Source: Crocinitomicaceae bacterium
GTDB lineage: Bacteria > Bacteroidota > Bacteroidia > Flavobacteriales_D > Crocinitomicaceae
DNA length: 40,753 bases
NCBI GenBank assembly: GCA_022448165.1
Contig: JAKVAS010000009.1
Span: 1 to 40,753 of the forward strand
Direction of reading: 5' to 3'
Below are positions 1-9,509 of this stretch, in pieces (position 1 is the stretch's first letter; each line of letters opens with the position of its first letter). The notes under the pieces were generated by a model. It made no database searches, had not been told where the DNA came from, and worked only from the letters and a program-made list of their open reading frames with translations. The position numbers were made by a program, and so were the translations under genes.

Positions 1-1607
1 AAAGCATTTGCATAAAATGGTGTTGCCTCTCTAATAATTCCGTTTTTTATTCTTCCAAGATCTTTGTCAAGATTGTAGGGTGCTTTTGGAGTATCAGGAA
101 CTCCTAGCACTTCTGTTTCTGTTTCTGTAAAATCAGGAGGAACAACACCATTAAATGTTGGGGAAAAGTGACACGTTGCGCAGGCTGCCTTTCCTGAAAA
201 TAAATTATATCCTCGGATGACGGATGGGTTTATTTCAGTTAATTCCCCACGAACATATTGATCAAATTCAGAGTTAAAACTTCGTAATGAACTCATGTAA
301 GCAGACATTGAGTTAGTGATAGTATATTTTGTAATCCCGAGTTCTCCGTATGCTTCCCTGAAGTGATTTAAATATTCTGGAGAGCCATTTAAAGTTTGCA
401 CGATTTTATTATAACTTGAGTTGAACTCTTCAGGATTTAGAACAACATGATCCATTTGTTGAGAGAAGCGTTCAGCGCGTAAATCATGAAAATAGCGAGT
501 TGCATAAATGCTATTAATAATTGTTGGTGCATTTCTCAATGAAGGCAAAAGTGTATTGGTTGTAAGACTTTTGGGGAGTTTTTCGGAAAAGGCATGATCT
601 GGACGATGACAAGAGGCACATGCACGGTCATTATTATTTGATAGAACAGGATCGAAGAATAATACTTTCCCAAGTTCTACACGCTTTTTTAATCGAGGGT
701 CATTTATAAAGTCTGCATAAAAAGCAATATTAAAAAAATCATCCGCAAATAGATTTTCAGACTCATAGTTTACAGCGATTGGAAGTTTCATGTGTAGGTT
801 GGGTAATTCAATCTTCAAATGGCGCTGAATTTCCAAGGTTAATTTCCATAAAGGATTAATTACTTTACGCAAAAATTCTAATCGATTAAACGTTTCAAAA
901 TGTTGATTTGTTAGAAGTTTACCACCTAGGGTCTTAAGATGAAGAAAATGATCTGATTGAGATGATTTCATGTATAAATTGTAAGTACCTATGCCATCGC
1001 AAAGACCTTGAAAGAAATAATAGGCTTCATCTATTGCCTTTTCTGTATTGCCAGGTGAGTCAAATCCAGTTACTCCATGAGCATTTAATCGAATCAATCC
1101 AAAACGAGCTGCTTCAAAAACAAAGGAATCGGTTATTGCTAGTTTCAAGCGATGCGATGATATAGAGGTTAACTTCTGTTTGAAGCTAACTAGATGTTCT
1201 CGAATTTCATCAATGCAATATTCATCACTATATATAAGTTCTTCCATTCGCTGCAAACCACATGGCTTTATTATGCTCATATCTGGAACTTTTTTCATGA
1301 TCTTAGGAAGTGGCGCACCGTTTAGATATGTTGTATATAATTGTGGGTCTACATAGGAAATAATGTATTCAATGGTTTTAAAATGTTTCCGAAGGTTAAG
1401 AAAGGAAGAGCAACGTTTTTCATGTGACACCTTTGTAGATAAAGTGTTTTCGAAGGATTGAATAGAAATATGAAGAGATTCCATTCTTTTAGAAATCGAC
1501 TGTCTGATTTGTACTTTAGGAAGAGGTGTTACTTTCGCATCTTTTTGACTAGATATAAAGAATAGAGAGACAATAAGAGTGCAAAAAATGAGTAAGTTTT
1601 TTTTCAT
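1..1607 (-). CDS. Di-haem cytochrome c peroxidase (MauG/CcpA family), C-terminus cut by window edge
   Basis: Read by translating the minus strand from the ATG at 1605-1607; the frame stays open to base 1, so the gene is partial (about 535 residues seen). It starts with a hydrophobic signal peptide. The family reduces hydrogen peroxide in the periplasm using electrons from small cytochromes or quinols. Two haem c attachment motifs are visible: CASCH at residues 330-334 (followed by RPDHAFSE, typical of the family) and CATCH at 476-480. The first 270 or so residues are a helical-looking extension with a segment around 'GLIRLNAHGVTGFDSP', which resembles the N-terminal region of many Bacteroidota MauG-like proteins; its role is unknown to me. 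It lies 54 bases downstream of the PhoX-like gene, separated by a terminator-like hairpin, so it is probably transcribed separately. Confidence 0.85.
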   Translation of the reverse strand, partial: MKKNLLIFCTLIVSLFFISSQKDAKVTPLPKVQIRQSISKRMESLHISIQSFENTLSTKVSHEKRCSSFLNLRKHFKTIEYIISYVDPQLYTTYLNGAPLPKIMKKVPDMSIIKPCGLQRMEELIYSDEYCIDEIREHLVSFKQKLTSISSHRLKLAITDSFVFEAARFGLIRLNAHGVTGFDSPGNTEKAIDEAYYFFQGLCDGIGTYNLYMKSSQSDHFLHLKTLGGKLLTNQHFETFNRLEFLRKVINPLWKLTLEIQRHLKIELPNLHMKLPIAVNYESENLFADDFFNIAFYADFINDPRLKKRVELGKVLFFDPVLSNNNDRACASCHRPDHAFSEKLPKSLTTNTLLPSLRNAPTIINSIYATRYFHDLRAERFSQQMDHVVLNPEEFNSSYNKIVQTLNGSPEYLNHFREAYGELGITKYTITNSMSAYMSSLRSFNSEFDQYVRGELTEINPSVIRGYNLFSGKAACATCHFSPTFNGVVPPDFTETETEVLGVPDTPKAPYNLDKDLGRIKNGIIREATPFYANA

Positions 1608-1623
1608 TCTGTGAGAATAGGAA

Positions 1624-1650
1624 AGCCCCCAACGATGAATGTCGGGGGCT
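1624..1650 (-). terminator. Hairpin terminator after the PhoX-like gene
   Basis: AGCCCCC (1624-1630) pairs with GGGGGCT (1644-1650) around a 13-base loop that can form two more pairs. On the minus strand the stem lies 11 bases after the stop of the PhoX-like gene and is followed by a weak pyrimidine stretch (TTTCCTATTCT). Confidence 0.6.
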
Positions 1651-1661
1651 ATGTTACAGAG

Positions 1662-4600
1662 TTACTGGATGATTAATTTTTTTGTTTGACCTTTAAGGTT
1701 TTTGATATAGTAAGTTCCAGGATTCAACCCTAGAATATCCATTGAATCAACATTTCGTTCTACTCGAATCAGTTTCCCCGCCATGTTGTAAAGAGCTACA
1801 TCCATCACTTCATTGAAGTAAATAAATCGAGATGTAGGATTGGGATAAACACTAAATAAATCATTTGATTCGATTTCGTCTAAACTTGAAGTGTCTTCTA
1901 ATCTATCCCACCCCGTAATCGCAATGGTTAAAGAGTTATTATAGGGGAAAGGATTGGAGGTGGAAGGATGTTGAGAGTTGAAAAAGAGTGTTTTACCGTC
2001 TGGAGTGGCACGGGCACCAGTAATTTCTGCTCCGACAGGAACTTGCGCGATACGAACAAGGTCATCAATGCTTGGATTTGCAATATCCATATCAAGTATA
2101 AACATTTCGCATGATCGATTGCTAATTCCTGCTGGCATTCTTCCGTGTGATGTGCCGTTTAGATCTTCGCAAATGACCATGTATGTTTTTTCCCCTACGT
2201 TCATAAATGTTAACCCATCCGGATTTGATAAATGAATAGAAGGATAGTTAGAAATTGAAACATTGGGGGTAGAGTGAAATTCGGGCCCAGCTTCTAAAAC
2301 GGAAGTTACTTCATCATTAGAAAGATCTATTTTTAATATGCGACCGTAGTAGTCAACGTAGTCAGGTGCATTGGGATCTGTTCCTTGAGCGCTAGCTCTT
2401 GTGTAATGATGATCAGCTATAACTCCGCCGCGAACTTTTTCATCGTTCCATTTGGTTGAAGGGTTGTCACGTCCAGTTTCAGTAATATAAACATGTCCAT
2501 CAGTGTCGTTATATGCAACCCATTCTAATCGGTTAAACATGGTAGCGCCTGAGTTGATGGCTTGTTCTTGGTAGTCGAGCATTTTGTCGAATTGACCATT
2601 ATCTATTTCAATCCACTTTTTGTTGTCATATCCATTAATATTGTATGCGGATATTGATCCTCCGTAAGAGCCAAAAGCTTCGTTTGTTGTGATAATTAAT
2701 GGGGTTCCGTTTGGCGAATTTGAAGAGTTGACAACAAGCAATCCTTCTGGACTTAAATCAACATCATTCCGATTAAAGTAATTTACAAAAAATGCATTTG
2801 CTGGATCTGTGATGTCATAAACCATTATTCCAGTAGCTCTTTCTAGGCCGATGAAAGCGAAGGTTTTTCCATCAATTTCTGTTACTGTTATAGACTCTGG
2901 TTCTGATCCTTTGTCATCATCGCGATTATCAGCATAGTTGTCCTTGAAATTTTCGGATAAAATTCTCCCAAATTCATTTCCACTATCGAAAACTAAGTTT
3001 CCATTGATATCCCATATTGAGAAAGATCGAGCGCCATATGAATAAATTTCATCGTAGTCACCATCATTGTCTGTATCACCTTGGGAAAGTGTCATTTTCA
3101 AACGGCCGAGATTCTCATCTAATTGAAGTGTGGCAGCATTTGGAAAAACAGTAGGGTCTAATATTACGTCTGCTACCCGAACTTCTTCTGAATATCCACT
3201 ATAATCACGAGCGTCTCCTTCATTTGCAGTGATGATATAATCCGTTCCAGAAATGTTAACTACCTCAATTGCGTCTGGCTGATACATTCCATATACATTA
3301 TTCCAAGCTTGGAAGTTTCCAATAATTCCATCGTCATCAGAAGCATCGATATGATTTTCGAGTAAACTATAATTTTTGTATCCTAGACCAATTATATCCG
3401 TTACAGTGGCACTTGCAATATCTATAACGGCTATTGCGTTGTTTTCTTGAAGTGAAACATACGCTTTTGTCGAAGCATCATTCACTGTAATATATTCTGG
3501 TTCTAAATCTTGAGCAACATTGGTTGTTCCATTTCCAAAGATTCTAACATCTGTAAGAGAAGCTAAAGTAAAAGCAGAGAAATTCGCGGTTTGCACGGAT
3601 GCTGAAGCTGCCCCGGTTGAAACGTCAATTATTGAAATAGAACCATCAGGATCTATTGTGTAATCATCATTTGGCTCTCCCTCATTCGCAACAAGAATCG
3701 TGTTCCCATCAGGTGTGAATGTAAGCATATCTGGCAATGCTCCTACAGTAAGTGAGTTAATAACTGTATTAGTTGTAGGGTCAATTAACAAAACTGAACC
3801 ATTATTTTGGGCTATGGTGTCAGGAATAGAAACGGCAAGCAGTCCATTTTTTATGGCAACTGATGTGGGTTTTCCGTAAATACTTAAGTCAATAAAACCA
3901 ACGCTATCTAAGCCGTTTGACGACAAGTTAACTACCAAAATTCCACCTTGATTACTTTCCGTAGAATAGATTAAATTAGTTGTAGGGTCAAACGCAGATA
4001 TTTCCGAATAGGTGTTTTCGATTGAGTATTGATGGGAGAGCCTTAGTTTTTTATCGTCTTGACGATATGCGTAAAGTTTACCAGACGTAAAGTCTCCAGG
4101 AGTGTCGGCGACGAATTTAGACAAGATTCCAGGTGTATTATCGGCGCCTAAGATTACCGTTTGATTGTCAGGAAGAATTGCCCCTCCTTCGAAAGGTTGG
4201 CGACCCCAGTTATATTGTTTTCTTATTGCAACCGCTTCTCTAGGGTCAATCTCTACCATCCAGTTAAAGTTTTGGAATTTTTTAATCGTTTCACCGTCTG
4301 CCACACTAATTCCAGACCCATTAATGGTAACGTCGTTCGTATCAACAACACCAAGTCCATCATTAAAAATTGAGCTATTATTTGATCGGAACCATTCCTC
4401 AGCGGTCCAGATGCGCCCATCGGCAGATGAGTTGATTCCTCCGCAGTTCATACCTGTTTCTCCAACGGTGTTAACAAAATCAACATTAAAGAACTTTCCG
4501 ACTCTTCCGTCCGTCAACGTTTGTTCTACAACGATTATAGAATCGGTAAGTGCGTCGCGTCGAATTTTAAAAACAGTCATTCCCCCTCCATCTCCGATGT

Positions 4601-4919
4601 TTGGGTCATTTGAGATCATCTCATGATTTACTGAAATCCAACCTAAATCGGGCGAATTTGGAGTAATGTCAGGAGTAAATCCGATAAAGTCATGCCATTG
4701 CTTTGCTGGGTATGCTCCAGCGGGATTCCCATATGTCGCTGTTGTTTGAACAGAATCATGTCCCCCGATAAAAACAACTTGGCTTTCCAAAGGTGATGAT
4801 GGAACTACGACAACGTCAGGAACTAATTCAAAATCGATTTCGGGATCGAAACCAATTTGAGCTGAGCTACTTAATGACAATGTAAGTATACTCGTAATAA
4901 AGAGTAATTTTTTTTTCAT
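1662..4919 (-). CDS. Secreted PhoX-like (DUF839) protein with inserted choice-of-anchor I propeller and T9SS tail
   Basis: A 1085-residue protein with a signal peptide (residues 1-20). Residues about 45-290 resemble the N-terminal half of PhoX-type alkaline phosphatases, calcium-dependent phosphoesterases: note NCGG at 158-161 (PhoX has NCAGG around its conserved cysteine) and the TAEEWF segment at 172-177. Residues about 300-762 are a choice-of-anchor I propeller (PDMLTFTPDGN, VANEGEPNDDY). From about 763 the PhoX pattern resumes (NRLEWVAYN, YITETG, NPDGLTF, EITGARATPDGKTLFF). Residues 1022-1085 form a type A T9SS sorting domain starting SVYPNPTS. The protein is therefore probably exported across the outer membrane. 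Phosphatase activity is an inference from homology; the two halves read as one PhoX domain split by an insertion. It is divergent from a PhoB-like regulator. Confidence 0.8.
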   Translation of the reverse strand: MKKKLLFITSILTLSLSSSAQIGFDPEIDFELVPDVVVVPSSPLESQVVFIGGHDSVQTTATYGNPAGAYPAKQWHDFIGFTPDITPNSPDLGWISVNHEMISNDPNIGDGGGMTVFKIRRDALTDSIIVVEQTLTDGRVGKFFNVDFVNTVGETGMNCGGINSSADGRIWTAEEWFRSNNSSIFNDGLGVVDTNDVTINGSGISVADGETIKKFQNFNWMVEIDPREAVAIRKQYNWGRQPFEGGAILPDNQTVILGADNTPGILSKFVADTPGDFTSGKLYAYRQDDKKLRLSHQYSIENTYSEISAFDPTTNLIYSTESNQGGILVVNLSSNGLDSVGFIDLSIYGKPTSVAIKNGLLAVSIPDTIAQNNGSVLLIDPTTNTVINSLTVGALPDMLTFTPDGNTILVANEGEPNDDYTIDPDGSISIIDVSTGAASASVQTANFSAFTLASLTDVRIFGNGTTNVAQDLEPEYITVNDASTKAYVSLQENNAIAVIDIASATVTDIIGLGYKNYSLLENHIDASDDDGIIGNFQAWNNVYGMYQPDAIEVVNISGTDYIITANEGDARDYSGYSEEVRVADVILDPTVFPNAATLQLDENLGRLKMTLSQGDTDNDGDYDEIYSYGARSFSIWDINGNLVFDSGNEFGRILSENFKDNYADNRDDDKGSEPESITVTEIDGKTFAFIGLERATGIMVYDITDPANAFFVNYFNRNDVDLSPEGLLVVNSSNSPNGTPLIITTNEAFGSYGGSISAYNINGYDNKKWIEIDNGQFDKMLDYQEQAINSGATMFNRLEWVAYNDTDGHVYITETGRDNPSTKWNDEKVRGGVIADHHYTRASAQGTDPNAPDYVDYYGRILKIDLSNDEVTSVLEAGPEFHSTPNVSISNYPSIHLSNPDGLTFMNVGEKTYMVICEDLNGTSHGRMPAGISNRSCEMFILDMDIANPSIDDLVRIAQVPVGAEITGARATPDGKTLFFNSQHPSTSNPFPYNNSLTIAITGWDRLEDTSSLDEIESNDLFSVYPNPTSRFIYFNEVMDVALYNMAGKLIRVERNVDSMDILGLNPGTYYIKNLKGQTKKLIIQ

Positions 4920-5068
4920 TTTTTATTACTTTGATTTTTGATGGCATAAAGTTGCGGAGGTTTTTATGGAAGTTTATTATTAGTATAATAGAAGTCAATT
5001 AAGCTTTTGTAAAGAACAAGTGAATAATGTTTACTGAATGCATGGTTGTGTTAACAGTTGATTATGCA

Positions 5069-5121
5069 TTTAAACGGTATCGTGCTTTTTCGTTTTCTTA
5101 AATTGAAGTACTTTTAAACGG
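5069..5121. promoter_or_regulatory. Direct repeat TTTAAACGG x2 upstream of the response regulator
   Basis: TTTAAACGG occurs at 5069-5077 and 5113-5121, start-to-start distance 44 bases (four 11-base steps), in the 234-base gap between the divergent PhoX-like and response-regulator genes. OmpR/PhoB proteins bind direct repeats on one helix face, so this is a candidate operator. The same 9-mer also occurs by chance inside the terminator at 15445-15478, which lowers its weight. Confidence 0.3.
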
Positions 5122-5153
5122 ATTATTAAAAATTCTAAAATTGACAGAATAAG

Positions 5154-5822
5154 ATGCGCGTTTGTGTAGTGGAAGATGAACAGAGTTTGGCAGAGATGAT
5201 TCAATTGAATCTGGAACTTGAGGGATATGAGGTGTTGGTTCTCCGTGATGGGGAAGTGGCACAAAATGTTTTTGAGAACGGAATTGATTTTGATTTAATA
5301 ATTCTGGATGTCATGCTACCAGGAGTTAATGGCGTTGATTTATGTAAAATCATTCGTAAAGATTCTATTGTTCCCGTTTTATTTCTTTCAGCTAAGGGAA
5401 CTACTGCTGATCGTATTGAAGGGCTAAAGGCAGGAGCTAATGATTATCTCCCAAAACCATTTGATTTAGAAGAACTTTTATTAAGAACTGCAATTCTGAC
5501 TCAAAATATTACTGATGAAAGCATTAAGATTGGAAATTTTGAAGTCAATTTTAAGACTTATGAAGTCTTCAATAAACAAAAGGAAATAGTTGCTTCGCTT
5601 TCAAAGAAAGAGGTTGGGTTAATTCGATTGTTTCAACAACGAAATGGAGAGGTGGTTTCTCGAACCGAAATTTTAGACAAGGTTTGGGGTAAGGATCAAT
5701 TTCCAACTACTCGTACAATTGATAACTATATTTTGAATTTTAGGAAAATATTTGAAAAAGACCCAAAAAATCCAGACCATTTTCATTCTGTGCGTGGAGT
5801 GGGCTATAAATTCACGCAATAA
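5154..5822 (+). CDS. OmpR/PhoB-family response regulator
   Basis: A 222-residue two-domain transcription regulator. The receiver domain (1-115) has the acidic pocket E7/D8, phospho-acceptor D52 in the LDVMLPG motif, the conserved S79 and K101 (PKPF). A winged-helix DNA-binding domain follows (about 125-222), ending in the family pattern RTIDNYILNFRKIFE and VRGVGYKF. Length and residues are all normal, so it should be functional. No histidine kinase lies next to it: upstream is the divergent PhoX-like gene and downstream, after 87 bases, a dCMP deaminase gene. The partner kinase must be encoded elsewhere. The divergent position suggests, but does not prove, control of the PhoX-like gene and of itself. 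Confidence 0.93.
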   Translation: MRVCVVEDEQSLAEMIQLNLELEGYEVLVLRDGEVAQNVFENGIDFDLIILDVMLPGVNGVDLCKIIRKDSIVPVLFLSAKGTTADRIEGLKAGANDYLPKPFDLEELLLRTAILTQNITDESIKIGNFEVNFKTYEVFNKQKEIVASLSKKEVGLIRLFQQRNGEVVSRTEILDKVWGKDQFPTTRTIDNYILNFRKIFEKDPKNPDHFHSVRGVGYKFTQ

Positions 5823-5909
5823 ACAAACAACTTATTTTGACGATTTTCTTTTTGTTGAAAAAGTATATGTTATAAGGTTTTAAAAAAACGTTAACAAGGG
5901 AATTTCGCG

Positions 5910-6386
5910 ATGAATAATGTTAATTTTGATCGACACAGCAAAAAATCAATGGAAGATATAAAGAAACTACGGTATGATAAAGCTTACTTGCGAATGGCTC
6001 AGACATGGTCTGAATTATCACACTGTTCACGTAAGCAAGTTGGAGCAATTATTGTGAAGGACGGAATGATTATTTCTGACGGATACAACGGTACGCCAAG
6101 TGGTTTTGATAATTGTTGTGAAAATAATGCAGGAGAAACACATTGGTATGTGCTTCATGCCGAAGCAAATGCTATTCTTAAAGTAGCAAAGTCAACACAT
6201 AATTGTCAAGGAGCAACGCTTTATCTTACATTGTCACCATGCAAGGATTGTAGTAAACTTGTTTTACAAGCAGGAATTTCTCGTGTGGTCTATATAAATG
6301 AATATAAAGATAAAAGCGGAGTAGATTTTTTACGCGAAGCAGGAATTGAAATTGAACAAATAGAAAACCCATTTGATGGAAAATAA
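5910..6386 (+). CDS. dCMP deaminase (ComEB-like, zinc-dependent)
   Basis: A 158-residue cytidine/deoxycytidylate deaminase. It converts dCMP to dUMP, feeding thymidylate synthesis in the cytosol. The zinc site is complete: H83 and catalytic E85 in HAEANAI, and C111/C114 in PCKDC. The segment SDGYNGTPSGFDNC is characteristic of dCMP deaminases rather than cytidine deaminases. The ATG at 5910 is preceded by AAGGGAA, one of the few Shine-Dalgarno-like sites in this window; M14 would be an alternative start. It overlaps the following protease gene by 11 bases, so the two are probably co-translated. Confidence 0.93.
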   Translation: MNNVNFDRHSKKSMEDIKKLRYDKAYLRMAQTWSELSHCSRKQVGAIIVKDGMIISDGYNGTPSGFDNCCENNAGETHWYVLHAEANAILKVAKSTHNCQGATLYLTLSPCKDCSKLVLQAGISRVVYINEYKDKSGVDFLREAGIEIEQIENPFDGK

Positions 6387-7968
6387 GAAAAATTATAACT
6401 ACCTCATTCCAATTGCGATGGCAGTATTTATGGCAATCGGATTGTTTTTGGGTAGTTCCTTAACACCTGTACAGAAAGGAGTTGTTTCAATGAGTCAAGG
6501 TCAATCGGATTATCAAAAAATGCAGGATGTAATTCAGATTCTGGATAATAGATATGTAGATGAAGTAGATGCGGATGAATTGTTTGAAAAAACGATTGGA
6601 GATATGTTACATAATTTGGATCCGCACAGTAATTATATTCCTGCAAACGAACTACGTGCAATGAACGAGCAAATTGAAGGTCGATTTGGTGGAGTAGGGG
6701 TACGGTTTTTCATTATTCGTGATACTTTATGTATTACAAACGTTTTGCCGCATTCTCCTTCGGAGCGAGCAGGCTTGAAATCTGGAGATAAGATTTTAAA
6801 AATTGACGGTGAGCTGGTAGCGTCTATGAAAATCACGAATGATAAGGTGATGGGAATGCTTAAGGGAATTGAAGGAACAGATGTTATTTTACAAATCTGG
6901 AGAAATGGAAAAAAATTAAAAAAGAAGGTTAAGCGTGGGGGAATTCCAATTGAGTCTGTGGTTGCAGCCTATATGATTGACAATACAATTGGGTATGTTA
7001 GAGTGAACACGTTCTCAAAAACAACTGCTGATGAGTTTCGGTGGGCAGCGGCAGATTTGCGTCGACAGGGAATGAAAAAGATGATTTTAGATGTCCGCAG
7101 TAATCGAGGAGGGATCCTTACGGGGGCTACAGAAATTGCAGATGAATTCTTAGAATCAGGATTGACGATTGTTGATACCAAAGGAGATAATATCGCTCCT
7201 TATCGTTATGCAAGTACAAGGAAAGGAGAAATGAAAGATATGGAAGTGGCTATATTGATTAATTCTAATTCTGCCTCGGCTTCTGAAATTCTTGCAGGTG
7301 CAATTCAAGATAACGATCGCGGAACAATTATTGGAAGAAGATCTTTTGGAAAGGGATTGGTTCAGGAAGATGTGTTATTGAGAGATAGCAGTAATCTTCG
7401 ACTGACAATAGCAAGATATTATACTCCGACGGGACGTTGTATCCAGAAACCATATACGGGAAATATTAATGATTATTATCAAGATCAGGCCGATCGTTAT
7501 GAGAATGGAGAAATGTATGAAGTTGATTCTTCTTTGTTTGTTGATTCATTAAAGTTTGTTACTCCAAAAGGAAAAGTTGTATACGGAGGTGGTGGAATTA
7601 TGCCGGATGTATTTGTTCCTTTTGATACTGCTGGTTCAAGCTGGTATTTTTCTCAATTGCGTTATTCGAGTGTATTTACAACGTTTGCCTTTGATTACAT
7701 TCAAGGGAAAAGATCAAAATGGGATTCTCCTAAAGATTATGCTCGAGACTTCAAGGTTTCTGATGAGTTACTTGATCGTTTAGCAGCTTTCGCTAAAAGT
7801 GAGTATGATATTGAAAAAAACGAGGCAGAGTTTAAACATAGTAAAGAGTTGATACGTCGTATTTTGAAGGGCGAAATCGCTCGCCAAATATGGGTAGAAC
7901 AAGGATATTATCAAGTGATTAACAAGAAAGATCCAGAGGTGCAAGAGGCGATTCAAACATTACGTTAA
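6376..7968 (+). CDS. S41 family C-terminal processing peptidase (CtpA/Prc type)
   Basis: A 530-residue protein from the ATG at 6376; a TTG codon directly before it (6373) is not needed. Residues 10-30 form a signal peptide or membrane anchor. A short N-terminal helical domain follows (about 45-90), then a PDZ domain (about 95-180, with GGVGVRF and SPSERAGLKSGDKI) and the S41 protease core. The catalytic serine sits in SNSASASEILAGA and the catalytic lysine in RRSFGKGLVQ. The family trims exported proteins in the periplasm after recognition of hydrophobic C-termini by PDZ. The reading frame starts inside the dCMP deaminase gene (11-base overlap). This pairing is, to my knowledge, common in Bacteroidota although no functional link is obvious. 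Confidence 0.93.
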   Translation: MENKKNYNYLIPIAMAVFMAIGLFLGSSLTPVQKGVVSMSQGQSDYQKMQDVIQILDNRYVDEVDADELFEKTIGDMLHNLDPHSNYIPANELRAMNEQIEGRFGGVGVRFFIIRDTLCITNVLPHSPSERAGLKSGDKILKIDGELVASMKITNDKVMGMLKGIEGTDVILQIWRNGKKLKKKVKRGGIPIESVVAAYMIDNTIGYVRVNTFSKTTADEFRWAAADLRRQGMKKMILDVRSNRGGILTGATEIADEFLESGLTIVDTKGDNIAPYRYASTRKGEMKDMEVAILINSNSASASEILAGAIQDNDRGTIIGRRSFGKGLVQEDVLLRDSSNLRLTIARYYTPTGRCIQKPYTGNINDYYQDQADRYENGEMYEVDSSLFVDSLKFVTPKGKVVYGGGGIMPDVFVPFDTAGSSWYFSQLRYSSVFTTFAFDYIQGKRSKWDSPKDYARDFKVSDELLDRLAAFAKSEYDIEKNEAEFKHSKELIRRILKGEIARQIWVEQGYYQVINKKDPEVQEAIQTLR

Positions 7969-8164
7969 AAATCCGAGCATCCATTAGACTGCCTTGATGA
8001 ATTTTAGTCCATGCGGAAGTGAATTTATAGAAGAAGGGTTCACAATTGATCTTTAGAATTGAAGAATGGTTTGTTTCAAAAATAGCATGTAGACTTGTAT
8101 AAAAGTGTTTTTTTTACCGTTGAATAGAAGTTAAAAAAGGCATGAGTGATGTACCTTCCAATTT

Positions 8165-9433
8165 ATGAATGCACTAATTTCTATTCGGCTCAATATTATT
8201 GCCGTACTTATCCTGTTTCCGATTATTTCTTCCGCTCAGTGGTATATCAACCCTGATGTGCCTCAAGCTTCAAGATACGATGATATTGTTTTCGTGGACG
8301 AAAATGAAGGTTGGGCGGTAGGTAGTTCAGGGAACATTCTTCACACAACGGATCAAGGATTGACATGGGAAATTCAAATGGTTTCCAATGACTATCTACG
8401 ATCGGTGGAGTTTGTAGATGCGAATATTGGTTTTTGCGGAGCATTAGGACCGGCACTATATAAAACGACGGACGGTGGCGCAAACTGGGAGAACATAGCA
8501 AGTACAATCAATCCTGTTCCTCCTGGAATTTGTGGTTTATCAGCTCCAGACGTGAATACAGTGTATGGATGCGGAATTTGGTCATCTCCAGCTTATATTA
8601 TTAAATCAACCGATACAGGAGATACATGGACGCATATTGATATGTCGGCATATGCAACAGCATTAGTGGATATCGAATTCTCTTCTCCCGATACTGGATT
8701 TGTCGTTGGAACTGCCAATCCGGCTTCTGATGGAGGAATCATTTTACACACAACTGATGGAGGGGCAACTTGGACAACGAAATTCACAACTGGCGTAAGT
8801 TTAGATTATGTATGGAAAATTCAATCTCCAGATGGATTAAACTTTTTTGCTTCGGTTGATGCTGTACCCGTTACTAATAATCTAAGAATATTAAAATCTT
8901 CTGATGCGGGAGATACATGGGTAATGGATACTATCCTGAATACTTATGTGTATACGCAATTGGTTGGGTTTATTGACTCCGACCATGGTTGGTTAGGTGC
9001 TGGATCAGAACTGTACGAAACTATTGATGGAGGAATAACGTGGGAACAAGTGATTCTTGGAAGTTCCTACAATCGTTTTTTTAGAATTAACGATAACATA
9101 GCGTTTATGTCTGGATCTGAAATCTACAAATATGGTGGGACACAGGTCGGAATGGAAGAGGTGCCAGCATATGATGAAGTTCATGAGTTATCCGTATCTC
9201 CAAATCCCGCCAGTGATAAAATACATATCGATTTAACTTTAAATTCGCATACCGAAGCGCAACTGATGTTGATCGACATGAATGGAAAAGTACTCTATAC
9301 TTTTTTAGATGAGGTGCGAGAACCAGGTAGTCTTACATTCGATTATTCACTTGCAGATTTAAGTGCTCAAAGTTTAGTGTTAGTGCTAAGAAGCAATGAA
9401 GGTATCGTTTATCAAAAATTAATTGTAGAGTAA
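8165..9433 (+). CDS. Secreted YCF48/BNR-repeat protein with T9SS sorting domain
   Basis: A 422-residue exported protein with an N-terminal signal sequence (to about residue 25). The middle is a beta-propeller built of repeats with Asp-box motifs of the form (S/T)xDxGxTW: TTDQGLTW, TTDGGANW, STDTGDTW, TTDGGATW, SSDAGDTW and TIDGGITW. Blades of the type 'GWAVGSSGNILHT' match the YCF48 (photosystem II assembly factor-like) family, widely found in Bacteroidota secreted proteins without any link to photosynthesis. The last 75 residues from about SVSPNPAS are a type A T9SS sorting domain. The gene is alone, 196 bases after the S41 peptidase, and ends without an obvious terminator. Ligand and role unknown. 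Confidence 0.85.
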   Translation: MNALISIRLNIIAVLILFPIISSAQWYINPDVPQASRYDDIVFVDENEGWAVGSSGNILHTTDQGLTWEIQMVSNDYLRSVEFVDANIGFCGALGPALYKTTDGGANWENIASTINPVPPGICGLSAPDVNTVYGCGIWSSPAYIIKSTDTGDTWTHIDMSAYATALVDIEFSSPDTGFVVGTANPASDGGIILHTTDGGATWTTKFTTGVSLDYVWKIQSPDGLNFFASVDAVPVTNNLRILKSSDAGDTWVMDTILNTYVYTQLVGFIDSDHGWLGAGSELYETIDGGITWEQVILGSSYNRFFRINDNIAFMSGSEIYKYGGTQVGMEEVPAYDEVHELSVSPNPASDKIHIDLTLNSHTEAQLMLIDMNGKVLYTFLDEVREPGSLTFDYSLADLSAQSLVLVLRSNEGIVYQKLIVE

Positions 9434-9509
9434 TCGAGGGTATCCAAAACTTTTTTGTTTAGAGAGTGTAAGTGATGCAGAGCAAGAATGACCTAGTAAA
9501 TGACAATGC

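Noticed and set aside
4165-4626. 153-codon plus-strand open frame
   Set aside because: Antisense to the conserved N-terminal PhoX region of the 1662-4919 gene; no family pattern, so it is a shadow.
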